Origin: Cudoniella acicularis
Lineage: Eukaryota; Ascomycota; Leotiomycetes; Helotiales; Helotiaceae
DNA length: 61,835 nucleotides
Assembly (NCBI GenBank): GCA_013054445.1
Contig: JAAMPI010000129.1
Coordinates: 1 to 61,835 of the forward strand
Direction of reading: 5' to 3'
Positions 33,040-45,430 of this stretch are shown piece by piece. The notes under the pieces are model-generated. The model was not told the origin of the DNA, did no database searches, and saw only the letters and a list, made by a program, of their open reading frames with translations. Position numbers and translations under genes: made by a program. How positions within the stretch are numbered: the stretch's first letter is position 1; the number at the start of each line of letters is the position of its first letter.

Positions 33040-34900
33040 CCTCCTCTCTCCTAGCTTCCTCTACCTTAAGCGTACTCGTATAAGCTGACCGGACTATATC
33101 AGTCATCTTACGATTAGTATAGACTACGCTTAGTTAGTATATTTCTTGTCCGATTATAGAACTACCTACTAGAGATCAAAGTACGTATAAGACGCTAGCC
33201 CTAAACTTCTACGTTAGTCAGTTCCTACGTAAGCGTACTAGTAGCGTTTAAAGCCCTAAATTTCTAGCGTTGACGACCTCTTATTGATTCGCTAGATTTC
33301 TTAGGCCAGTCAAGCCCGTAGTGTCGAACGAATATAGTATATTAAAAGACCTAGTCCGTAAGGGTTAGCTATATATACTATAGCACTAGTTAATAGAGCT
33401 TATAAATCGACTCTTTATATTTTTCTAATCAGGCGTCTCCCTATCGCATCGGTCTATATCTTGATCAAGTAGCTTATATACTATCTTGATAGCCGCGTCC
33501 TACGGCTTAATCTCGTCGACCTCTTATAAGAGACTTATCACTTAGGTCCTAGTAGGCCCTTAATCTCGGGCGTTAAACAATTGCTTAATATATCCTAAAT
33601 AAGCCGTAATACTAATCCCCGATACGAAGAAGATAATATTATCGTAATCCTCGGCTAAGGGTGACTCCTCGTATAGGCCTTTAAGGAAGGCTCTTACCGC
33701 CGTAGGTTACGCCTAAAGGAGCCGAGTAAATCCCTTCCGCCGCTAGATAAGGGCAGTGACGTTCCTGGCCTTGTTATCCCTATCCTAATCCTATAATACT
33801 ATAAAAAAGGGATATGATTTATTAATAGAGAGTACCGATATAAAAGGAACTCGTAAGAAGACGTATTAGCCCGCGCTAACTTGACGAGGCTTAGCTAGGG
33901 TGATTTTAGCCTTTAGTAATCTATTTTCTTTAAAGATCCTGACTTCGGCTCTATTCTATAGGGAGATTCCTATTCGAACTATAATAAGTATAGCGTATAG
34001 CGAGCCTACGATAATAAGGAGGATGATCGATAGTTATAAAAAGTTAAAAGAGGCGAGATATAAGAAGATCGTAACGATTATAATAACAGTTAAGGCTATA
34101 TAGGTGTTTAGAAACAATTTATATATATAGCGCCGAACGAACGGTAATAAAAATACGCCTAAGACAGCTATACTAATAGCGGCCTAGAGTATGTTTTTAG
34201 TATAAGAACTTTTGACCAGATTTGATTATGACTTATAGTAAGACCTGCGATACTTGATATAAAGGTAAAAGGACGCGTGCTAGAGCGAATCGGACTTAAA
34301 ACAGCTGTTAAGTAAATAGTATATTCGACTATAATAACGACGCTAAACTATCTATAAATAAAATTCTTAAACTACTATAATATATAGACGCGTTTAGAGA
34401 ATACGTTAGGTCTGCTATATATTAAGAGTAAAATCAGATTAATCAAAAAAGCTTTACTAGATCGTTTTATTAGTATTACTCGGCTCTTAAAAATAGCGAG
34501 GACTATAGTATTAATTACTAGTATAGAGAGAAGACTAAGTAGATAAAGCGGTATAGTAATACCTATACTTCTAAGGTATCGATAAAGTAGACGATTAGAG
34601 GCATATTTACGAGCGAAGAACTTAAGGTGACGGGAGTTGATATAAGAAAGGGAATTGTTTCGTAGGTAGTATTATAAAAAGCCTAAGATTATAATCTCGA
34701 GGAGTATACTTCTAGGGATAATCATAGCGGCGGTTATAATATCTATCGTGACTTAGCTAGGACAGGTAGTCTATTAACGTTTAAAGATATACTTATAAAG
34801 ATATATATATAAAGCCTTACGGATATTTATTCTTAGAAACAACGTATATATATATAGATATGTCGAAGATTTCCTCGAGTTTATCTTAGGCAATTTTTCT
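33040..34900 (-). pseudogene. Ferric reductase-like transmembrane protein, RIP-inactivated
   Basis: Read on the minus strand, membrane segments come first: IYKLFLNTYIALTVIIIVTI, FLYLASFNFL and LSIILLIIVGSLYAILIIVR. Then IFKENRLLKAKITLAKPRQV, and the FAD-binding region as YVFLRVPFISVLSINKSYPF (family motif H-P-F). The NAD-binding region follows as AFLKGLYEESPLAEDYDNII (G-P-Y motif) and FFVSGISITAYLGYIKQLFN (family G-x-G-I). The end reads KMTDIVRSAYTSTLKVEEAR. This order is that of fungal FRE proteins, which reduce ferric or cupric ions at the plasma membrane. All breaks are TAG/TAA. The 5' end, with the first helices and heme histidines, lies in 34,200-34,900 and is not clearly readable. FRE genes are frequent Starship cargo. 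Confidence 0.82.
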
Positions 34901-35269
34901 TAATATAGAGCTAATAGGATTAATAGAGACATTAAATTACCGAAGCTAGCTTTAACTAGATAATAATAAGTGCGTTAAGATAATAGGTCAAACCCCTGAC
35001 TGATCTATATGATTGTCTCTATTGCCTTACGGACCGTATTGATGACCGCTTTGTCCTAGGGCTTGTTTCGAACATGTTATCTCGACCTACGGATTATATT
35101 AATAACGGCTTTCCCTAGTATAGTATGTTATCTAAGCCTTCTGCTATTACTTTATACGTATAAAATAACTAGTGGCTATATAAGACTAAAGGTAGTGGTA
35201 CTATTATAGCAGAATTCCTTTAATAAACTACGATATAGCACGTGTCTATTATAAGGATCCGGCTATCGT

Positions 35270-36200
35270 ATAGGCATATAAGATTGACCCTATGAAATTA
35301 GGAAGTCACTTTAAGACTTATAGTATATATAAACTATTATTTCAAACGCTACGACTATACTATAAGTATAGGGAATCAGTACCTATAACAAGCTTGCCAG
35401 TAGAAGTCCTTAAGATGATCGAAGACGAGATCTTTAAAGCGTATATAGCCGAGTCAATACCTCGATAGGAACAGGAATATTCTTGCTTCTAAGAACAATA
35501 CTAGCTAGTTGACTATTATATATTTGATAAGATCGCCGAATTTTTAATAATAATCAAGCTTAATCCTTATAAATAACTCTTTAATACTATAGCCGACTCG
35601 GGGACTTATAAATCTAGACATAACGACTTCCGGTATAACTAAAGATATAAACTAGACCCTCTTAATAGTCCGCTACCTTAAAAGAATTATATTAGTATTA
35701 TAAAAAATATAAGGAACCTTATTTATTCCTTAAGCTCTTTTAGATAAGCATAATTTCGTAGATTATACTATAATACTATATTTTTTCGGATACTTACTCT
35801 ATAATATAGCTACTTAAAAAAGACTTTAGCCTCGATATATTAGCTAGCTATTATAAATTCTTTAATTTTAAGAAGACTATCAGCTACTTAACGCTACCGA
35901 TGTCGCTCCTAGAGTATGGCGAGCTATTTATACGCGAGCTGTTAAATAGGTAGAGGTCTTATATAGCTTACGATATAAATATAACGTAGGAACCGCTTAG
36001 TAAAGGCCCGTTCTACGCGGCGATAAAGGCCTTACGTTTGGAAACTAATAATACTAAAGGTCTAAACCCTTATTAAAAGCTTCGTATATCGTAATTAGCT
36101 TACTTTAGATAGCAGGTTCTCGATTTTGTTAGTTTATAAAGCCTGTTCTCGTTTACCTAAAAGGACTTGAGATTAAAGGGGACGAGGAAGATCTAGATCT
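35270..36200 (+). pseudogene. Possible F-box-like protein, RIP-inactivated
   Basis: The plus-strand frame reads LGSHFKTYSIYKLLFQTLRL, then ESVPITSLPVEVLKMIEDEI, which has the L-P-x-E-V-L-x-x-I start of an F-box. It continues FKAYIAESIPR, FDKIAEFLIIIKLNPYK, TIADSGTYKSRHNDFRYN, ISYLTLPMSLLEYGELFIRE and YAAIKALRLETNNTKGLNPY. The rest is helical and unrecognised. Interruptions are at W/Q-type positions. The F-box assignment rests on one motif only. Confidence 0.45.
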
Positions 36201-36734
36201 ACCTTTAGAGCGTAAGGAGGATAGAGATTTTTTTTTAAAAGGCGTTTAATATATATTCGGAATATAACGTCTATCCTTACGTACCGGAAACCCTACGTGC
36301 CGGAAAATTTAACCGGTACCTTTACTTTAAATATTATAAACTCTTTATATAAAATAATATCTCTTATTATTTTTAGTAGATTATATTTCGTAACTACTAT
36401 CAAACATTCTAAATACCTTTAACTAAAAATTTTACGTTCTCGTTATCGCCTTATATTTGATTTATAAAGGGTATTATTTTATATTATAATAGACATCCTC
36501 TACTATAGCCGTACTACTAAGCTTATATTATCTCTAAAACTTATTAAAGGGTTCTAGCTAGATTTCTATATATCTCTACTATACGGGAGATCGTTAACAG
36601 CCTTATAGCGGTCATAGCGTATAGATTTATATAAGATCGCTATACGGGTCGGTACTTCGGATCGAAGCGGGTGACGATCTAGGAGAGTGCCAGCACCGCA
36701 CGTACCACACTACTCCTCTCTAGCGCCCTACTAG

Positions 36735-36975
36735 TAGGTGTCAGAATTCGTGACCTAGTCTAAAAAATACGCGAAGAACACTAGAATTTAGGTAAGGGAA
36801 CATAAACTATAAACCGAATTTATTAGACGTTAACTACTTTTTATTTATTAGAAAGCTTTATATCTAATTTTTATAAGCTAGTTAATTTGACACTACTTTT
36901 TAGGAGTACGTAGGTCTAGATTATAAGAAGAAATATTATTTTTAGTAGTTTTATTAGGTCACGAATTCTAATAAC
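36735..36975. mobile_element. Nested ~240-bp inverted-repeat element (MITE-like)
   Basis: The left end contains CAGAATTCGTGACCTAGTCT (36,740 onward). The right end, reverse-complemented, reads TTAGAATTCGTGACCTAATA (ending about 36,970). Similarity extends about 30 bases with a small length difference at the tip. TAG occurs on both outer sides. It sits between the left TIR and the start of the NLR gene. Confidence 0.5.
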
Positions 36976-37412
36976 CACTAGGCTTACTTATATAATCACT
37001 AGACCGAAAGCAATAGAAAGCTAGTGCCTGATTATATTACTATCTAATATACTAGACAAGAGATTCGAACTCTAAAGTCTATAGATAAATATACGATTTA
37101 GGGTCTTGTTTTTATTATCTTTTCTCTAAATACTTTAGTTTTCTTTTTATCGATAAGAATAAATTATTAGATACCGATTTCGGTTACCTTATTCTATGCC
37201 TTCTAGAATTCGGGGTTATATAACTGGCTAGTTTTACGCGCTTCTAGTCATATACGACGATACTATTACCGCGAGGCTACCGCCTAGCTAAGTACGCTAG
37301 CCTTAACAAGACATCTTCTCTAACCTTCTCCCTACTTTATATCGATACTATTTCGACGTCTTATTAGCTATAGAGAACCTTTCCGTCTACGATCCTCGGA
37401 TCTAGTCAAATC

Positions 37413-40400
37413 ATACGTCTATTATAGTTTAATAACGATAGTAATTTTAGCCTGACCGAGTTCTTTAAAGACGATATTCCCGAATATACTATACTTTTAT
37501 ATAGATAAGAAGCGAGAGAAGTAACTTTTAAAGATATGACGAACGGCACGAGTAAAGGTAAGGCTAGTTACGACAAGATATAGTTCTACGGAGTATAGGC
37601 GAGGCTTGATAGCCTAGAATACTTCTAGGTAGACATATGCTATATCGACAAATCGAGTAGCGCCGAGCTCTTAGAAGCTATTAACTCGATGTTTTACTAG
37701 TATTAGAAAGTAGAAAGATATTACGTTTATTTATCGGATGTTTCGATATTAAAGCGTAAGGCAAGTAATATATACGCCGAATATACTTAGGAATCTGCTT
37801 TCCGAGTAAGTAAATAGTTTATACGAGGCTAGACCTTATAAGAACTTCTTATTCTAAAATCGGTCGAATTCTTCTCCTATAAAGGCAGATGCCTAGGTAA
37901 TAAGAGAACTCTAGAGTAAAAAGTTTACGAGATAATAGGGATTCCTACTACGGCGCTCTAAGAATATCTTCTCTCCTATTTCGACATCGATAAACGATTC
38001 TTATAGGTAAGAAGTCGGTATACTATACGCGGAGAAGATAAGGCATATTCGCTCTTAGGCCTTTTCGATATCCAAATGCCCCTTCTTTATAGCGAAGGAG
38101 AAGTCAAGGCGTTTTAGCGCCTCCGAGACGCAATTGATCAACCTTTTAAGGGTAAGTCCTGCTTAGCATATTATTAAGACTAGCGCTAACTAGAGTTTAG
38201 GCACTAAGAAAGTCCTACTTCGTCACTTACCGTATGCTAAAGACGCGCCCTTTAATATATACGGCCGCTAAGACGAACCTGCCTGCCTCCCTAACACCCG
38301 CGTTGACCTTCTATAAGAGATATATGACTAGGCTGATAGGAAATATAGACAAGACGAGTAATATATCTTCTAGCTAAGCGGCCTAGCTAGGACGGGAAAG
38401 TCAACTATCGCCCGTACCGTTTCCCGTAGATATAATAAGTAGAAGCGTCTTAGAGCTAGCTTCTTCTTCTTAAGGGGTGGCGGAGACGTGAGCTATACCG
38501 GAAAGCTCTTTACAAGTCTTGCCGTATAACTTACGGATGCTATACTATCTCTCTAAACACATATCTATGATACTATAAGAGAGTAGAGCGATATTACGAA
38601 TCTATCTCTTTTAGATTAGTAGCGCTAGCTTGTTCTCGGTCCCCTGTTAAGGCTAGAGAGACTCTACTAGTCGTACGTTCTTATTATAGATACGCTCGAC
38701 GAGTATAAGAATAATAATAACGTCCGGATTATTCTAGAGCTCTTAGCTAAGGCTCGATTACTAAATACGGTACGACTTCGAGTCTTTTTTATAAGCAGGC
38801 CTAAGATTCTAATCCGAGATAGTATATACTATATTATATAAGCCTAACACCAGGACTTCGTACTCTATAATGTTCCGTTAATGATTGTTAACTATAATAT
38901 CTCGCTATTCCTAGAATACAATTTCGGGAAAATCAGGCAAGAGTCGACTCTCGGAGTAGACTAGCCGGGCGAAGTGGTTTTAAGACAGCTAGTTTTATAT
39001 ACTTCTGGCCTGTTTATTTAGGCGGTAATAGTAATACGATTTATCCGTAAAGGGAGACGTTTCGTACCTACGAGACTAGATATAATTCTTTATAGTAGTA
39101 GTACTGTTATCGCACTAGAAAAGCACCTTAACGAGATCTACCTTACTATTCTAAAGTACTCGATCTTCCTAGAATATTCGGACGAAGAAAAAGAAATGGT
39201 ATACGATATATTAAAGCGTACGCTTAGAAGCGTAGTAGTATTGCTCTTACCTTTGTCTACTTTTTTACTAAGTAGTATATTATATCTTCTAAAGAAAGAA
39301 GTCGACTAGACGTTTGATGATCTTTATACGATCCTTAATATTCTAGAGAATCCGACTTACCCGCTCCGCCTATACTACCCTTCGTTCCGCGACTTCCTCC
39401 TTAATAAAGATCGATATAGGGATTTCTAGGTAGATAAGAAGGAGGTATACTAGAAAGTAGCTACTGGCTATATATAGCTAATGTCTTAGGTACTTAAGAA
39501 GGATATTTACGGAATTTATACTCCTAGTAGTCAAGCTAGCTAAGTTACGAGTAGTCATGTTTAGAAATGCCTTTCGCCCGATGTTTAATACGTATGCCTC
39601 TTCTAGGTTTAGTATCTATAAAGGAGTAGTACCTAGGCATATAACGGCGAGGAAACTCATCGGTTTCTATAGGCTTATCTACTATACTGGCTTAAAGCGC
39701 TTAGGTGGATAGGTAAGACGTTAGAAGGGATTCTAGTAATACTGTCCTTAGAGGCTCTCGTTCTAGTAATCTATCTATCTTCTATTATTTATAAGAGTCT
39801 AATTGACTTGTCCTTAGGTTAATAAAAGCCCTAATTTATACGTATTTATCCGTGATATAAGGCGATTTGCTTTATATAATCGACTAGTAATTAAACAAGT
39901 ACCTCTCTAGTTATATTATTCGGCTCTTGTCTTCGCCCTCGAGAATAGTATTATTAGAAAACAGTTTAAGAAGGATATCCTATAATAGATCTAAAGAAAA
40001 CTAAAGGTATAACCAAATTAGAGCGCGGCGTTATAGACACTCGAGGGCTATTTAGACATGATCAATATAATAGCTTTCTTATCCGACGATAAGCAAATCG
40101 TGTCTAGGTCGGCTGACAAGACAATCCGGCTTTAGGATGCCGTAATAGGCGCGATACTATAAATAATTATAGGCTATTTTAATAGGATTGCTTTAATAGC
40201 TTTCTCGCCTAATAGTAAGCAAGTCGTGTCTAGGTCATATGATAAGACAATACGGCTCTAGGACGCTATAACAGGAATAGTATTATAGAAGTTCGAGGGT
40301 TATATATATAGAATCACTTCCGTGGCCTTCTCGTCTGACGGTAAGCAAGTCATATCCGGGTCGTACGATATGATAATACGATTCTAGGACGCTATAACTA

Positions 40401-41764
40401 GCGTAGCACTATAGAAGCTAGGCTATTCGAACTTTATTATTTAGGTGGCCTTCTTATTAGATAATAAGCACGTTATGTCCGGTATATATAATAAGACAAT
40501 TTAACTCTAGGACGCTATAATAGGTGTTATACTACGAACACTAGAGAGCTATTCGGGTATAATCGATTTAGTGGCTTTCTCGCCTAACGGCAAGCAAGTT
40601 ATATCTAGGTCGGGTGACAAGACAGTACGGCTCTAAGACGCTAATATAGGCGTAGAGCTATATATACTTAAGGGTCATTTAAACGAGGTTAGATCAGTGG
40701 CCTTCTCGCCCGACGGTAATCAGATCGTATCCGGGTCTTATAATATGACAATACGGCTCTAAGATACTATAACAGGAGTGGCACTATAGAAGTTCGAGGG
40801 TCATATATATAGGATCACTTCCGTGGCCTTCTCGCCCGACGGTAAAGAGGTCATATCTAGGTCATATGATAAGACGATACGGGTCTAAGACGCTATAACT
40901 AGCGTAGCACTTTAGAAGCTTAAAGGCGATCTAAGTTCGATTAGATCAGTAGCCTTCTCCCCTGATAGTACGCAAGTCGTGTCAGGGTCATATAATAGGA
41001 CGATATAGCTCTAGAACGCTAAGACAGGCATATAGCTATAAACATTTAAGGGTCATCTATACGAGGTTAGATTAGTAGCCTTCTCGCCCGACGATAATAA
41101 AGTCGTGTCCGGGTCAGGTGATAAGACGATACGGCTCTAGGACACTATAATAGGCGCGGTACTTTATATACTCGAGGGCTATTTAGATATAGTTTCTAGA
41201 GTAGCCTTCTCGCCTAACGATAAAGAGGTTATATCCGAGTCATATAATAAGACGATACGGCTATAGGATGTCTTTACGAGAGTGGCGTTATAGATACTTA
41301 AGGGCTATTTAGACTTTATTATTTCCGTGGCCTTCTTACCCGACGGTAAGCAGATCGTATCTAGGTCAGTTGACAAGACGGTCCGGCTCTAGGATACCGT
41401 AACAGGCGTGGCACTTTAAATACTTAAGGGCTATTCCGCCGATATCTATTTAGTGACCTTCTCGCCCGACGGCAAGCACGTTATATCTAGGTTATATAAT
41501 AACACGGTACGGGTCTAGGACTCGGTAACAGGAGCTACGCTATAGACGCTCGACGTTTACTCGAGCTTCGTCACTTTAGTCAGCTTTTTATAAGACGGTA
41601 AGATAGAGCCGGCTTTATTGTTTATAATAAATGATTAGGTAATAAAAGGAGGGACAAAAGTTCTCTAGCTTCCTCCTGATTATCGAGCGACCTACGAGGC
41701 GGTCTAGAGCAAATTTATTGTCTTAAGACATTTATTAGGGAAAATATCTATTTTCGAATTTTAA
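37413..41764 (+). pseudogene. HET-NACHT-WD40 NLR (HNWD/HET-E type), RIP-inactivated
   Basis: An ATA at 37413 replaces the start (MRLLQF-type N-terminus). The HET domain follows: FSLTEFFKDDIPEYTI, EEVTFKDMTNGTSKGKA, YFWVDT-type and IDKSSSAELLEAINSM, then ED-x-AYSLLGLFDIQMPLLY. An intron at about 38,152-38,200 is plausible. The NACHT module has Walker A GLARTGKSTI (about 38,380-38,409; family GLAGTGKST, the R explained by TpG to TpA). Walker B-like LLIIDTLDEYKN lies near 38,680. Twelve WD40 units run from about 40,030 to 41,560 with a 126-base period; one spacing is 123. The C-terminus GTKVLWLPPDYRATYEAV leads to a TAA at 41762-41764. Each WD unit has TAG in place of the W of its RLW. Such proteins mediate non-self recognition and cell death; repeats of high identity suggest former concerted evolution. 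It is dead here. Confidence 0.92.
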
Positions 41765-43266
41765 AGAAGCTTTAAAGTTTATTAATATAGTTTAAGTCTT
41801 ATATATCGTGCTTATATAAGATAAAATGATCGTAATTATCGAGGTTGACCTAGCCCTACCCTACTACGAGTTTATTCCGCTACTAAACGTTCTTACCTTA
41901 CGAAGACGAAAGTATAGCGGCGTAGATTATAAAACGTCTTTAACGGGACGACGAATAATAAAGGCCGTACTACGATAATCTATTAATATAGATATATATT
42001 TAAACGTAGGTATTAAAGTAAAGCGTAATAATACGTATACTAAACGTTTAGAAGAGGCTAAAAGCCTCGCCTTTAACTAATAAACCCCTAGGCAACTTCT
42101 TCTTTTATAGCGTAGATTTCGGGCTTAGATAAGACTTATTTATAAATATTAGGGTTAATCTAAGCTCGATAGTAGACCTATGATATAAAAATTCTATAAC
42201 CCTATAAAAGAGACTCTTTATAATTCTCGTATAAGGGCGACGATATAAAAGAGATTTTCTAGTAGTAAGGGTTCTAGGTATATAGAAGTGGCTAGAGAAC
42301 ATAATTTATAAGTACTTTTAAGGGATATAGAGTCTTAGTACGGATTTTAAGATACCTAAAGTCAAAGTAAGTTAAGCTAAAAACTCGCTAATTCGCTTAG
42401 CGTGCTTTTTATCTCTCTCCCTTCTATCCGGATAAACTCGATAACCCTATTCTCTTTTACTTTATCTCTTAAAACTTAAGGAATTTTAGTAGCGCTATAG
42501 ATATTATAGTAAGGAAGTCTGCGAAGGCTAGATATAGTTTGACGAACGAGGAGAGTAGAGGGACTAAAGAACTAGTGTTGTTATACGGAGAAACGTATTC
42601 CCGGGTAGCATATATTAGTAGCGGGAGAGTTAGGCCTAAGGTATGGCTTAATAAAATTAAGGCGTAAATATTACCGGGTTGTACGGGGCATCCTAAGACC
42701 TTATACGCTGTTATCCGAGGTACCGAAACCCGTGGCGATCATATAGAGATTCGTATACTATAGTAGCTATAAGGCTAGTAACGACTTCTAATATAGTTAA
42801 GAGGCCTATAAGCACGAATAAGACCTTTTTATAGGTATTAGGAGTAGTAAGAGCTTAATTACGAAGCGGTAAGATCAAAGTTATTTTTTAGTAGAAAAGA
42901 GACCCTTTTATAAATCAGTTTTATTAGTAACGATATAAATATGACTTTCTAGTAAAAGAGGGTAAGGGTGTTTTAGAATAGCTATAGAAAATGATTTTTA
43001 AAATAATATAGAAAGTGTTTTAGTATATATAGTTTTTTTAATACTTAAAGTCAAAGTACCTGGTTTTTTTTCCGGTACGAAGGGTTTTCCGGCACGTAAG
43101 GATATACGTTAAATCATTTCTATTATATAGTCGAATTATATACCCTTTTAGGATCTTAGTATAAGTCAACCTTGCTTTATACCTAGTAAATACTAAACAT
43201 AACGTATATAGATTATATATATTCTATTTCTAACGCTCTTACTAAATAATCTTAGGCTATCTATTA
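41765..43266. other. 3' flank of the NLR within the TIR segment and beyond
   Basis: It contains the right TIR (about 43,035-43,109). Stretches at 41,860-42,060 look weakly coding on the plus strand (LTLRRRKYSGVDYKTSL-like), and a minus-strand 65-codon frame lies at 42,105-42,302. Neither shows a domain, and no transposase motif was seen. Confidence 0.4.
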
Positions 43267-43269
43267 AAA

Positions 43270-44288
43270 TCAAGACATATATAGCAACCCTACGCAATAC
43301 CTGATATCATAGAGATAGTTACTATTAGAAGGTATTTCGTTGCCTCTAGCTGACTAGATAAGCGATTTCGCGAAGTCTATTATCCTAAGATGTCGTTTTA
43401 TACTCTCCGCTACTTTTTAGCTAGTGTTTAAAGAGCAGTCGAGATAAAATATCACGATACGCGTTAAAAGCTATCTCCTCTATTATAATAGTATAGAAGT
43501 CGAGCCACTCTACGTTTTCTAGGACGCGGCTCTTTCTAATTAAGACATCTCTTAATATTTGTCTAACTGACCGAAGATCTCGTATATTAGTATTAGCCTT
43601 TATAGCTTTATATAGGTAAATATTTACTAGATTATTCTTAGTATAATCTTATATAGCGATATTCTAGGACTCACTAAGCTTAAATCCTTCTCTAGTAACT
43701 AGTATATATTTAGTAGTAAAATCACTACGAGACAGGTTATAATTAGCTAGAAACTTGAATACGTTTAAGATCTCTACTAGTTAGTATAAAGTATCCCGTA
43801 GCCTCTTTAACTTAACCTATATCTTTATATATCCTATACGCGTCTAAGACAGACTATAGATATTAGGCTGCCGCTACTATAACGGTAACAGATAATAGGG
43901 GTTTCGAGATATATAGCTCATACCGTCCTTTAGGATCATCCTCGTGGTCATTGGCGTTAGTAGGTAGCTAATAGCTGATACTAGGGTTGCTATTATCAAA
44001 GCCGATAATATTAATATGTTTGAGTATACGTAATATATTCTATTCGCTTATAGTCTTCGAGGTATTAATCTGAATAACGCCCGGTATTGACTTGTATATT
44101 ACGAGCCTTATTCGGATACCCCCGAACTCGAAGCTACTATTAATATGATCGTAGTTAAAAGTAGGATCTAAGGCGCTAGTTAGTTGCTTAATAGCTAATG
44201 ACTCCTTTTCGACATTCTGATCTTGGTCTATACCTCTTAAGCGCTATATACCCGTGGCTCGCCTAGATATCGCTTCTAAGGTAGGCAT
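43270..44288 (-). pseudogene. Unrecognised protein, RIP-inactivated, intact ATG
   Basis: From the ATG at 44288: MPTLEAISRRATGI, RLRGIDQDQNVEKESLAIKQ, LTSALDPTFNYDHINSSFEF, GGIRIRLVIYKSIPGVIQIN, KHINIIGFDNSNPSI and ANDHEDDPKGRYELYISKPL, then LSVTVIVAAA and LDAYRIYKDIG. The N-terminal 200 residues read cleanly except at W/Q codons; the rest to about 43,270 is more damaged. I do not recognise the family. Confidence 0.5.
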
Positions 44289-44789
44289 TATCTTGTTACT
44301 TTCTATTTGGCTAACGAGGCAGCGCCGGGTTTTATAGAATCATAGTCTATTTGAAGTATAATATAGAGTCGGCATATGTTTCGAAACGCCTATAAACCTA
44401 TAGCAAATTGATAACAGATAACTCCTCGTTATTAAAACTTTAAGAAGACGGCGCTTACTTAGATTAAACTGTGTCTATACGCTGATTTACTAGGAAGGAC
44501 TCGCTTATTACGGGCCGTTCCGCCAACCTTAATTAACCCTTACCCCGCTATATATGCCCTACCTCGGTCAACCTATAAATAAGTGCCTGTTTAGTCCACC
44601 GCCCTCGAAAGTTTACTAATAGTCTGGGTAACAAAACGGAGAAAGGTAATAAGAACTTAATAATAAGCTAAATAAGAGCTAAATCTAATATCGTATCACG
44701 TAGAATTCTTACGCGGGTAGGAAAGACAAGAGTAGCAAATATCAGCTTATACTATAACTAAACGAATTTTAATCCCGATTAATAATATA

Positions 44790-45262
44790 TTAGAATATTC
44801 TTACGGAAATTTCTAAGACTCTTTAGGTAAGGTATTCCGTTAGCGAAATATTTTAAGATACGGCTGACATCTTATATAGAATATTCCTATACGTAGAATA
44901 TTCTACTTAAGATATTAGCGTATCTTAAAATATTTTAGCTAGTAGAATATTCTATTAGAAAAATAATCTAAGATTTAGCTAACATTTCGGGTAGAATATT
45001 CTAGCTAGTAGAATACTCTAAGATTTAGCTAAGATTTAGGCAGAATATTCTAGTTAGTAGAATATTTTTATAGGTAGAATATTCTACTAGCGGAATACTC
45101 TAAGATTCGGCTAATATCTTAAGTAGAATATTCTGTTAATAGAATACTCTAAAATACGGCTAAAACTATACGTAGAATATTCCTACCCTTAGAATATTCT
45201 ACTAGTAGAATACCGTGCCCTACTAACACCTAGAATAGAATATTCTATTTACGGAAAATTCT
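44790..45262. repeat. Array of GAATATTC palindromes
   Basis: About a dozen copies of (T)AGAATATTCT(A) and several one-base variants (GAATACTC, GAATATTT) are packed in 470 bases. They are embedded in longer imperfect units of roughly 50 bases that also carry AAGAT(T/A)(T/C)(A/G)GCTAA. The motif GAA-nn-TTC equals the inverted pair of a heat-shock element, but it could equally be a minisatellite. It ends about 170 bases before the ATG of the coiled-coil gene at 45,431. Confidence 0.75.
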
Positions 45263-45430
45263 TAGACTAATAAAGTATAGCGATAACGAATAGCCAAATA
45301 TTATTATAGTCTAGAAATAGATTCTAGTCTAGGGTAGAGAAGATATAAATATAAACAAGAGATAATAGCTACTAAATCCACGTGTTAAAACTATAATCTA
45401 CCTGCCTTTATCTATAAGTAAGTATATAAG

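Larger units (their letters stand above)
36267..43109. mobile_element. 6.84-kb TIR-bounded segment carrying an NLR gene
   Basis: The left end begins ACGTCTATCCTTACGTACCG (36,267). The reverse complement of the right end begins ACGTATATCCTTACGTGCCG (43,109). The match continues for about 75 bases: both ends have two copies of ACGT(A/G)CCGGAAA, then AACC-GGTAC and CTTTACTTTAAAT/CTTTGACTTTAAGT-like sequence. TA flanks both ends directly (36,265-36,266 and 43,110-43,111), as in Tc1/mariner target duplications. The interior holds the HET-NACHT-WD40 pseudogene. I found no transposase, so it would be non-autonomous, or the TIRs could mark two separate insertions. Similarity outside the TIRs fades at once. 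Confidence 0.65.

Noticed and set aside
33900..34103. Plus-strand 67-codon frame
   Set aside because: It is antisense of the ferric reductase membrane segment, which reads well on the minus strand.
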